From Corylus avellana (lineage: Eukaryota; Streptophyta; Magnoliopsida; Fagales; Betulaceae), in assembly GCF_901000735.1 (NCBI RefSeq), contig NC_081542.1, positions 43,812,238 through 43,876,237 of the forward strand: 64,000 nt of DNA, given 5' to 3'. This document shows, in pieces, positions 50,201 through 59,300 of this stretch; the stretch's first letter is position 1, and each line of letters begins with the position of its first letter. The notes under the pieces are model-generated. The model was not told where the DNA came from and did no database searches. It worked only from the letters and a program-made list of their open reading frames with translations. The position numbers were made by a program, and so were the translations under genes.

Positions 50201-51392
50201 CCATTAAGAGCCTTTGGCAAGGCAGTTTTGACTGTATATCATAATGGGCCCTATGTTTCTAATCTATTAATTTTCTTTGTGATGGTTAAGAGTTGAGGCT
50301 AAGAACTATCTCAACAGCAACCGATTAGCCGAAGGCATGCATGTACACATACACACACATCTAATAAATCTTCTTTGTATCATTTTTCTTATTAAAGTAA
50401 TAATAAAATTATTAAATTCACCATTTTCTATTAGTTGAAGCTTTTGGATGGCGGATGATTTAACATCATGACTTTCCTATTTCAGTAAAATATTCTACGC
50501 GTCAAACTTCACTTGTTGAGGAGAAGTTTAAGCTTACGCGTAGGGGTGGAACTACCCTGGCTTTGAGGAGCACTAGCCACCCAATTTTTTAAAAAATCCC
50601 TCTAAATTTTATGTTTCTTTTATGAGTTGGACCCCAAAATTAATGTTTTACCTAAAAAAGATTTCTTTTTTTAGTTTTGTGCCCTCTCATCTAAAATCCT
50701 AGTTCTGCCCTTGCTTACAAGTGAGGAATATTAAATTATCAATTAATAATTAAATTCATAATATGTTATTAACTTACATTTTTAGAATAAGCTATGATTT
50801 ATTAGTCATGTTCTAGAATATAGCAGTTAAATACAAATATAAGGAAGTTCATCTCAGATCCAGTGCAGAAAGTTTCTAAACCAGTTGAGACAGAAAATTG
50901 ACTTGGCTTTCACAAAGCAAGAAATTCTCACCAAACACTATGTTCTATGACCTAGCCTTCCAAGAAAGACACAATACACTTTTTTTTTTCTTTTTTTTTT
51001 TTTTCATGTTAGAGGGGATTCGAAGTAGTGATATTCGCTTCATAAGAAGTAATCCCCAGCCGATTAAGCTACCGTTGGGGACAAAAGACACAATACTTAC
51101 TTAATAAACATATTTCTGCAACTGGGTGTCCCTAATTTGCAGCAGATCAAGTAACTCAAACCAAGACAACCCCTTTACCCAAACCCCACATAACACGTCA
51201 AAGAAGAAACTGTTTCAACTCAAGAAACCAACAAACTCATAAGCAAGGACAAATTACTCTGAATTAAAAAAATAAAAAAATAAAAAGGGACAAATTACTC
51301 ACTTTGGCCCTTCGTTGCTCAGCAGCAACAGCAAGAGCAAAAGCTATCAGATCGAACACAAACACCACGGCCAGTAACAGCTTGGAAGCCAT
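47209..51392 (-). CDS. DUF1218 (modifying wall lignin-like) membrane protein, 3 exons
   Basis: Exon 1 51392-51303 (30 codons), exon 2 47937-47738, exon 3 47464-47209. Introns are GT-AG (phase 0 and phase 2) and the joined frame gives 181 aa. The product is a small four-helix membrane protein; family members affect wall lignin and vascular traits, the biochemistry being unknown. Seen: helix 1 or signal anchor ([20 protein letters not shown]), the Cys-bearing loop NYCHYDSD, helix 2 ([18 protein letters not shown]), CLCCGK, helix 3 through ITCW and [32 protein letters not shown], and helix 4 ending [10 protein letters not shown]. These are DUF1218 landmarks and the length is normal. Intron 1 (3.4 kb) has collected several retroelements. 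Confidence 0.9.
48907..48988. repeat. Two-unit tandem repeat, 41 bp
   Basis: TTGAAAGGATTACATGGAGA, then AATTTGAGAGAAA, repeated twice with period 41 in DUF1218 intron 1. Confidence 0.8.
49424..49688 (+). mobile_element. TRIM retrotransposon with 5-bp TSD
   Basis: LTRs 49429-49505 and 49608-49683 (77 and 76 bp, ~70% identical by eye) both contain TTAGAA...TAAGCTTAA. Degenerate PBS after LTR 1, internal GAGTTCGAATC, PPT-like TTGAGGGGGAGG before LTR 2. A perfect 5-bp TSD AGGAT lies at 49424-49428 and 49684-49688. No coding capacity. Within DUF1218 intron 1. Confidence 0.85.
50390..50808 (+). mobile_element. Degenerate TRIM-like element interrupted by a MITE
   Basis: LTR-like copies at about 50390-50465 and 50724-50808 share AATTATTAAATTCA/AATAATTAAATTCATAAT and a GAT(T)TA(A/T)T end. 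A 173-bp MITE sits between them (50540-50712). Confidence 0.4.
50540..50712. mobile_element. hAT-like MITE, 173 bp
   Basis: Ends GTAGGGGTGGAACTA and, inverted, AAGGGCAGAACTA. Flanks GCTTACGC (50532-50539) and GCTTACAA (50713-50720) form an imperfect 8-bp TSD (6 of 8). Confidence 0.55.
50965..51096 (-). mobile_element. tRNA-derived SINE, copy 2, 13-bp TSD
   Basis: Body 51083-50978 on the minus strand, with box A TAGCTTAATCGG, box-B-like CTTCGAATC and a terminal A-rich tail. A perfect 13-bp TSD AAAGACACAATAC lies at 50965-50977 and 51084-51096. It is in DUF1218 intron 1, same orientation as the gene. Confidence 0.9.
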
Positions 51393-51525
51393 GCCTTCAC
51401 AACCCAGAAATCGCTCTCTCTCTCTCTGTCTCTCTAGTTTCACAGGGTCACCAAAAGGTGGCGTTTAGACGTTAAAGAAAGCTGAAGTGCAAGAAAAATA
51501 AAGAAATGTGAAATTAATACAAATG

Positions 51526-51563
<38 letters not shown>

Positions 51564-51851
51564 GCTCCCATATGAAAGAGTGGGAAAGAAAGCTTCGTAA
51601 TCCTTTTCTAGTAAAAGTAAAAAAATAAATAATAAATAAATGCACGCGGTATCTGGGCACGTTACCTTTACCCGAGGGATAAAGTAAAAGTGTACGAGGT
51701 CTTCACTATGATGAGGGTGTGCTCATTTCCTTTGCGGTGCACTCTCTTTCTTTTTGCCATGTGTCGATCATACACTCCCCCCATCAAATTCAGCTCTACC
51801 TTAATTGACTAAATGACACCAATCGGAGAAGAGTGCTTGGTTGGACCTATC
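51393..51851. other. DUF1218 upstream region
   Basis: A (CT)n tract at ~51414-51434 is probably 5' UTR; (TA)n at ~51527-51556. No other feature supported. Confidence 0.5.
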
Positions 51852-52325
51852 GTACAAAAGTCACATTTTATGTCACTAATAAAAAGTTGACACATCAGCC
51901 AATATCATTAAACTTATACTTAAAATAAAAACTCAACCACACCAGATTATACTCTAAATAAAATAAAAAATTAATTAATTTTTTTTTTTTTTTTTTTAAA
52001 AAAAAACACAAAAAAAATCGTACCAATCCCCACTTTGGTGGCTGTCTAGTGGCGTGCAGCCCATATTTGGGGGTGGCTCGCCGCCATCCCAGGCCATGGG
52101 AGGCCGAGGAGCCACCCCATGGCGTATGGGGTGGCCGGTGAGCTACCCCTAGTGAGGGAGGGGTGGCTAGCGACACCCCTTCAATTTTTTTTTAAAAAAA
52201 TTAATTTTTATTTCATATTTGATATAATTTGGTGTAGTTAGGCCTTTTTTGTTTTAAACTTAAATTTGGTAAGTTTAGTTTAGGTGTCACCTTTTTATTG
52301 GTGGCACAAAACTCACATTTTGTGC
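51852..52325. mobile_element. Long-TIR MITE with CACCCC core
   Basis: Left arm starts GTACAAAAGTCACATTTTAT; the right arm on the opposite strand starts GCACAAAATGTGAGTTTTGT. Both continue CTAATAAAAAGTTGACAC / CCAATAAAAAGGTGACAC, ~150 bp of inverted similarity. The core (52034-52180) is built of GGGGTGGC/GCCACCCC blocks. Flanks ACCTATC and ACCTCTC suggest a worn TSD. Confidence 0.75.
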
Positions 52326-52529
52326 AACCTCTCTATATAATTTATTCTCATTGGAAGAAAGTGGGGCGAGGGGGGTATTTGGTGAAAAAAAAATTATAAA
52401 TTGTAAAATTCAGCACTTTTTCAAACTATTTAAGAAATTTTGACATTTTTCAAACTTGTCTTTAAAATACCATTTTAGGCATGAAATCATATATATCTTT
52501 TTTTTTATCACATCAATTGTATAATTAAA

Positions 52530-52666
52530 AATAATGTCTCCTATTAAGGGGTAACTCAACTAGAAGGGGACTGCGCCTTATGAAGCAGAGGTCACTAGTT
52601 CAAATTTTTTCTCCCCTCTCTTGTGTGGGCATGTAAAAAAAAAAAAATAATAATAATAATGTCTCC
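52530..52666 (+). mobile_element. tRNA-derived SINE, copy 3, 12-bp TSD
   Basis: Body 52542-52654, same family as copies 1 and 2 (GGGGTAACTCAACTAGAAGG, then TGAAGCAGAGGTCACTAGTT), with poly(A)/(AAT)n tail. A perfect 12-bp TSD AATAATGTCTCC lies at 52530-52541 and 52655-52666. Confidence 0.9.
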
Positions 52667-53614
52667 CGCATTGGCAAGAAGGGTTTTTGGGATGACGATT
52701 TTGTGAGTATAATCTGCATTTTCAAAAAATATATCGCAAAACCTAAAACGTTTAACATTGAGATTTAAAAAGCACTTAATTTAAAATAAGAAAAAAAAAA
52801 TCTGCGATTTTATAAGTAAGGTATAGGTGCTTATTTGAAAAACGCAAATTTAAACAAAAATCACGATTTTGTATAACAAATATTTGATAAAATAAAATTA
52901 AAAAAAAAATTTAACATATTTTGTCAAACCCTTTTGCGATTTCAAAAACAAAAATTTTAAAATCATATTTATCAAAACTGCAATTCCAAACAAACTCCAG
53001 TCAAGGGAGATCGCCGACCACTTCAACTTTACTTTTTTTATATTGTTTAGAGTAAATGTATAATATTACCATGATTTCGTTAATAAAATAAAAAAATAAA
53101 TCAAAATCAAAATTTGTACCGAGAGAATTATTTATCGTGTAGCATTACTATAATATGTGAATTGTGGGTTTTTAAATCCTAAAAGAAAAAATTGTCAAAA
53201 TGGTCAAATCCGATTAGCACTCCATTGACAATGATTCCATGAAGTAAACCTCTTGATTATATCTAGTGTACAGAAGCCAATGCGAGGACGTTTATATGAT
53301 ATCATACACATAAATCCATCCATCTTTGAATGTCTTGCGTTAATACAAGAAGAATTCGTGGGGTTTTATTATTCAGGACAAGAAAATGACTCCATCAAAT
53401 CCATTCAAAAATCTTTTGCTCCTCCATTGGGTGGCTTCAAAATCATGGCAGGAATTAAAGAATCCACTAACTTAGAAAGTGGACACCGACACGATGTCAA
53501 AGTAACTAGCCGTTGTTGCCTTCACCATGTCATAGCAAAGTGGACTGTACGTAAAAGACAATATTGTGAAGACAAGATTATATATTGGAATAATTTCTTT
53601 CAGGACTCATCAAT
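52667..53614. other. AT-rich intergenic region
   Basis: A TTG-started open frame of 124 codons at 53253-53627 has no recognisable domain and no promoter context. I do not call it a gene. Confidence 0.4.
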
Positions 53615-53928
53615 TATCGCAATTTGAGATCAAGAGTGGTGGTTGAATGACTCAAAGAAATTTTTAAGTGATTAGGTAAGTACTAAGGTATGAGTTCGAA
53701 TCTCCGCAATAGAGAATCCTCATACATGATTAGTATAAACCAACTTGGTTCTTATTTATGTCCTGGTGGGGCGGGCGGTTAAGTTATGACTCGATTGGTC
53801 TTGAGGGTGCACCTGCAGTTTTGGTCGTCTAGCTCCCTCCTGAGAAATTTCCGGCAGGTTGATACTACTATGGTCACGCCCAGTTAAAATGACCACAATT
53901 AATTTCTTCCTCCAACCTTTTTGAGTCG

Positions 53929-53959
<31 letters not shown>

Positions 53960-53972
53960 ATCGTGATTTGAG
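53615..53972 (+). mobile_element. Second SINE-like retroposon, ~330 bp
   Basis: Body 53629-53957 with a box-B-like GTTCGAATC at 53694-53702 and a ~27-base poly(A). Flanks TATCGCAATTTGAG (53615-53628) and TATCGTGATTTGAG (53959-53972) match at 12 of 14. Different in sequence and longer than the 105-bp SINE family. Confidence 0.75.
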
Positions 53973-53982
53973 GAAATCTTCA

Positions 53983-54282
53983 CAAATTTTAAAAATTTTC
54001 AATTTCACCTCTTAAACTTTTAATTTGATGCAATTGACTATCTCCGCCAATTTTTTTTGTTAAAGTCTAGCCGAAACTACTAAAAAGATCAAACTACCCT
54101 TATTTTTTTTTATTTTAATTTTTTTAATTTAAAATTAAGAATAAATTTAAAATTTTATAAAATTTTGAAAAGTATAAAAATTATTTTATCACTTTTAAGG
54201 TTTAAAAAATGACAAAGTGAGTAAATTCCATTAAATTAAAAATTCAAAAAGTGAAATTAAAAAGTTTCTAAATTTGAAAAGG
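53983..54282. mobile_element. MITE-like inverted repeat
   Basis: ~60-bp arms (TTTTCAATTTCACCTCTTAA, then ACTTTTAATTTGATG; right arm inverted TTTTTAATTTCACTTTTTGA, then ATTTTTAATTTAATG). AT-rich middle. Ends and TSD not fixed. Confidence 0.5.
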
Positions 54283-55524
54283 TATCTTTTGTGTTTATGT
54301 CTCGGTACGTGAACAAGAGGTGCAGGAGTGCTTCTTGGGTAGTGGGATTCAACAAGTGGCTTTTACTTTTACCATTAAAGAAGGCAAAAGTCGATTAGGA
54401 CTTCCAACTTTTCACTATTGCGGATGATCGAATTCAATATAGGGTATTTATTAACCATTGTACTGACAATTATTGAGCAGATAAATGCTGATATATAAAT
54501 ATAATAATACATATTATATAACATAACGTCAAAAACGTTACCAGCTTTGATTTGTTTAATGTAGAGTTTCTTCTATTTCTTCTTTATTCAGTCTATGCAG
54601 GCAATAGGCCAACTTGAATTTGAATATAACTAAACTCCAAACACCGCACGTGTTTGAAAAGAAGAAAAGAAAAAAATCAATAATCATGACACAACAGGAG
54701 AACACCCCACCAAACACCATAAATGTTTTCATCCCAACTCTAATTTGGTCTATTAATCCATCATGTATTTTTGAGCATATAATATTTGTGAGTGATTTTA
54801 TTCATCACCTTCTATCCCCTAAAGTTTAGTTGGCATAATCCTTATAACCAAAAAACAAATCTCTATATACCAAATGTTATGAGGGCGCAAGCCACATATT
54901 CTTTGGGGGATAAGAGATGTGATTATAGCATTATTTAATTCTTGCATGTCAGCTAAATTTTTACATGTAATTTTAATAGAGTATGTGCATTTTTTAACGA
55001 GATACCAATACAAATATTGTTGGGGCCGGGTAAGCCAATGGGATGGTATACCAAGGGGATGCATGCAAAAATTATATATATATATATATATATATATGAA
55101 ATTATGTCATTTTTGTGTTTAAAATTTTAAATATATATAAAAATGTATAAAAATCTAGAAGTGATGTCTTATGTAGTATGATATTATCGTATTACCATAG
55201 AAACGACATCGTTTTGGTTTTATTTTTATTTTTTTTGTAAAAAAAAGGGTTAGTGGTTATTAGAGTTATTAACTAGTTAACAGCCTAGGCGATTACAGTT
55301 AGCGGTTGTATCTATTTGTAACAGTCTTTTCACCCCTAGTTTGAGCATCCCACCAGTATGGGCCTCCTTAGATAGAGCGTTGATCGATGGATTCCCATTT
55401 CCCAACTAACGAACAACCCCTCAATATACAGGTTCAGTCATCGACGCACGCCCAACTAATCATTGGTTCCCCAAGAGCGATTCATGAACCAACGATGACT
55501 TGATCATTGGTTACATGTCTAGTA
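54283..55524. other. AT-rich intergenic region
   Basis: (TA)n at ~55072-55096. No gene or repeat structure I can support. Confidence 0.45.
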
Positions 55525-55529
55525 GATAT

Positions 55530-57452
55530 TGAAATAAGTCATAATGCGGAAATAATAATAAATAACAATGCAGCAATAATAAGACAGTGACACAGAAATT
55601 TACGTGATTCGGTCTATGACCTATATTCACAAGATTAAGCCTTAAGGCTGCATTAAACTCTTATTTCTTTTAGTAATATTTGCAATATAACATGCTCATA
55701 TTTATAGGAGAATCATGTTGAATACAAATATACTTCTATTCTAGCTAGGTTAGCTAGGTGATAATCTTTAACTATTCACCTGTAACTCAGTGATAGTTTT
55801 CAAGTATGACTCTTCAACTATAAATCAGTAATAGTCATATATTGTGACTATTATTCTTGAACTGATATAGTCTAACATTCCCCCTCAAACTCAAGGTGTG
55901 TAAACTTGTGAAAACTTGAGTTTGTTCTTTAGTTGGCAATGGAGGCCGAGATGGTGACTGGAAACTCGTTGGAGTTGGTGGCGGCCAAGGTAGTTGAGTG
56001 GAGTTGATGGCACCGAAATTGAAACATCGGCTGCCCTTGAACTTCGACAACTTTTGGCCTCTTTTAGAGAAGAAAGAGGCAACTATGGGCTAAGAGATAA
56101 AGGAGATGGGCAACTATAGCCTCTTTTTAAGAAGAGAGAGCTAACTATGGGCTAAGAGGAAGAAAAATGGGCAACTATGACCTCTTTTAGAGAAGAAAGA
56201 GCCAATTATGGGTTAAGAGAGAAAGAAAGGAAAAGTCAACTATGGGCTAAGAGAGAAAGAAAATGAGCATCTTGGGCCTCTTTTATGGGCATCTTTGGCC
56301 TCTTTTGATTTTTTTTTTTTTTTTTTGATTTTTGATTTTTTTTGATTTTTTCCAAGTAATATCTTATTTTCAGATTACATAAGTTGGGATAAGGATTACC
56401 TTATTCCTATAACCAAACAGAACTAAATCTGAAGCTTAAACTAGAATAGCATATTCCTAAACTAGAATAAGAATATATACTAGGTTAAGAGATAAATCTA
56501 TTACCAAACGCTCTTCTTCTCCCAATTTGTGTACACGTAACTCCTAGCCTCCTACCAAGTACAACACACCTCAAGCTCAAACCCTTGGAGGACGCCGGAA
56601 ACACACCGTTTGAAGTCGGAGGCGGAGGGAGATGCTAGTAGCTCCGGCACTGGGCTTGGAAAAGCATGGAGAAAGGTGCCGGATTGGAGATGAAATCTAA
56701 GGGAGACGAAGTCGGTGGCGAAGTTGACATCGGAGAGGATGGCTAAGGTGATCGCGCCGCTACACATCGCGAATCTGTGGTGGTGGAGGACTGGAGATTT
56801 GGTGTGGACTGACAGAGAAGACGATGAACGAAGGTGGTGAAGGCGCCAACAAATCTAGCGGCTTGGGCATGAGAGAGACCACCAGGGTCTTGGAGAGAGG
56901 AGCTGGTGGCGCAGAGGTCCATGTCGGAGTGTTGCCGGAAAAAGTTATGGCTTTGCCGTGGATTTGAATGGCCGGATGATTTTTTTTTTAACAAAAATAA
57001 AACAATATAGATTTCTTGATTGGGAAATCAATCGAAATAAAGAATAAGAAACATAAAAGAAAATTGCAATCCAGGATCTAAGAATTGGCGTTAGCCTATT
57101 TACTCTGATACTATGAAAGAATTCATAATGTGAAAATAATAATAAATAACTAAGATAGTGACACAGAGATTTACGTGATTCGGCCTATGACTTACATCCA
57201 TAAGATCAAGCTCTAAGGCTGCATTAAGCTCTTATTTCTCTTAATAATATTTGCAATATAACATGCTCCTATTTATAGGAGAATCATGTTGAATACAAAT
57301 ATACTTCTACTCTAACTATGTTAGCTAGATGATAATCTTTAACTATTCACCTGTAACTCAGTGATCGTCTTTAAGTGTGACGCTTTAACTGTAAATCAAT
57401 AATAGTCTTATACTATGACTATTATTCTTGAATTTCATGATATACTCTAATA
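55530..57452 (-). mobile_element. Small non-autonomous LTR retrotransposon, Copia-type PBS
   Basis: On the minus strand: 5' LTR 57452-57114 (339 bp), PBS TAGTATCAGAGTA (57113-57101), ~1.2 kb interior, PPT GTTTGAGGGGGAA (55890-55878), 3' LTR 55877-55530 (348 bp). LTRs are ~85-90% identical by eye, so it is old. The PBS fits an initiator-Met primer with one change. No gag or pol. Total 1.92 kb, larger than a classic TRIM and smaller than a LARD. Flanks GATAT and TATAT are a 4-of-5 TSD. The interior has a GC-rich part (56550-56990) and a tandem-repeat part (56048-56310). Confidence 0.85.
56048..56310. repeat. Degenerate tandem repeats inside the small LTR element
   Basis: About four units of ~60-66 bp containing CCTCTTTTAGAGAAGAAAGA, GCCAACTATGGGCTAAGAGA and GAAAATGGGCAACTATG, decaying toward the right end. 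Confidence 0.75.
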
Positions 57453-57837
57453 TATATATGGTAAGTAGACTACATAAGGAAATGTATCCCTCCATTAATG
57501 GCCCTGCATATTTGGACTTAGCTTATAAGGCTATAAATGAAGGATTGGGAAAGAATCCTCTTGTGCATATCAATTGCCAGCTTGGAAGTGTGCGAGAGTA
57601 GTAGAAATTGTTTACGCATATGGGAAACATAAATCATTTTATGCCATGTGAATATTATTTTCTTTCATCAATTGAAAATATTGTTAAGTTGACCAATATT
57701 TTAAGTTGTGTCAAACATTGAAAAATAGGAAAAACATTTTCCATAAAATATTTTATGCCGAACCAAACGAAGCCTAAGATTTATTTGAAAGGTTCATAAA
57801 AAATGTCAATTATAGTTAGGAAAAGGCATTAATTAAG

Positions 57838-58567
57838 GGTATAATTGTTTAGGAGGGAGCCTCTCCCCTTTCCCCCTCTCCCCCCCTCCTAATCCCCCCT
57901 CCCCTTCTGCGCATTTTTCCTTGATTTTTCTTTGTTTTTGTATGTGTTTTTCAGCCAGAAATCAGCAACTCCGACCGCTACCGCCCGCTCTCCAAGGTGC
58001 TGTGCCAGAAATCAGGCAACTCCGATCGTTGCTAATTTGCTGGCTGTGTTGCTTGTTTTGAATAATAGTTTTCTCTTTAAATTTGCTCTCGTGAGCGACC
58101 TAAGAGGAAAATGATGTAGTTTTCTGACTGTTTTGGGTCGATGAGGAGTAGATCTAGTCTTCTCAGGAGCATATATGTGCTTTTATGTCCATTTTTCTGT
58201 TGGGGCTGGGTTTTCTCTATTTTTTGTTGCCTATATTTTTGTTTGAATAATGATTGTCTAGACCTTTGGGTTGTGGATGTGATCTATTTTTTGAGCGAGG
58301 AAGATGAGCTACCCATGCATTGAGTTGAGTTTGTTTGGAACAGATCATGTGTTACAGCTGAAAAATAATCATAGGTTAATGGATATTGATGTCATAGATA
58401 GGTCTTGAATATTTAATTTTTATGTAAGCATCATGATTTGTGACCTCGTAGCTTCAACTATGATTTTTCAGAGCTTTTTGCTTTGTGATGTCAGAGCGTT
58501 ATACTCGTGATCCATTTTCAACGAGACTGAAATTTTTACCAAAAAAAAAAAAAAGGTATAATTGTTT
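57838..58567 (+). mobile_element. Poly(A) retroposon with 13-bp TSD, LINE-like
   Basis: Body 57851-58554 ends in a 14-base poly(A). A perfect 13-bp TSD GGTATAATTGTTT lies at 57838-57850 and 58555-58567. The 5' part is C-rich (GGAGGGAGCCTCTCCCC), like plant L1 5' UTRs. It repeats a GCCAGAAATCAG(G)CAACTCCG block twice (57954 and ~58004). No RT or long frame, so it is an internally deleted LINE or a non-autonomous relative. Confidence 0.8.
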
Positions 58568-58637
58568 GGCATTTCCCCTTATGATCTTTAATAAATACGG
58601 AGAGACATTAAAAGGATGTCTGATAATGGCTTCAAAG

Positions 58638-59300
58638 AATTTTTTTTTTTTTTTTTTTTTGAGTAGGTAAACCTCTTCTCATTTCATAAAAGATTCATAG
58701 TGTAAATCTCTTACATCACAGAGCATCAAGCTCTTAAGAACATGCAAAAGTTATGTGGTTACAAAGTCGTAGATACATTAAAAAATTTAACAATCAAATC
58801 ATATCCATGACCTCCGATCTCATCCATATACAAACTTCATTTATGGCATAGATCTGTTCTTGGTGGACTAGATCTAAGACATGGGTTGATCATATCCCTA
58901 CAACAAAAGTTTTTATTTAACTGGCCGTGAGAGATAAGCCCTTCCACCGAAAATTATTCGTCTTCAGCTCGAAAGCCAGAAAAACATAAACAAACAAAAA
59001 CAAAAAAACCACAAACAGTAGCGGCATGCTCACACAAAAGCACTTAAGATTCACGTGATTTACACTCCGACGTGTTCGAACCACAACCGTCGCATGCCGA
59101 CTGGAGGAAAAAAGTCTGTTGTCTATAGGACTCATTGGCGCCGGAGAAGAATGTGTAATGACACATATAGGACTTGGACTGCTTTGGAAAAAGCCGATCT
59201 AAGAACCATTGCAGAAACTGACAAAGCCAAAAGATCGGGGAGGACAACGAATGGCAAGGTGGAGTAGGCGGCCAAAGTAATGGAGGAGGCTGGGTGCTGC
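58638..59300 (-). mobile_element. LINE 3'-end remnant with poly(A)
   Basis: On the minus strand, non-coding sequence passes through TGATGTAAGAGATTTACACT and AATGAGAAGAGGTTTACCTA into a ~21-base poly(A) (58659-58639). The upper boundary is uncertain and no TSD was found. A 154-codon frame here (59044-59508) is not protein-like. Confidence 0.5.

Noticed and set aside
53253..53627. 124-codon plus-strand open frame
   Set aside because: Needs a TTG start, no recognisable motif, ends next to a SINE TSD in AT-rich DNA.
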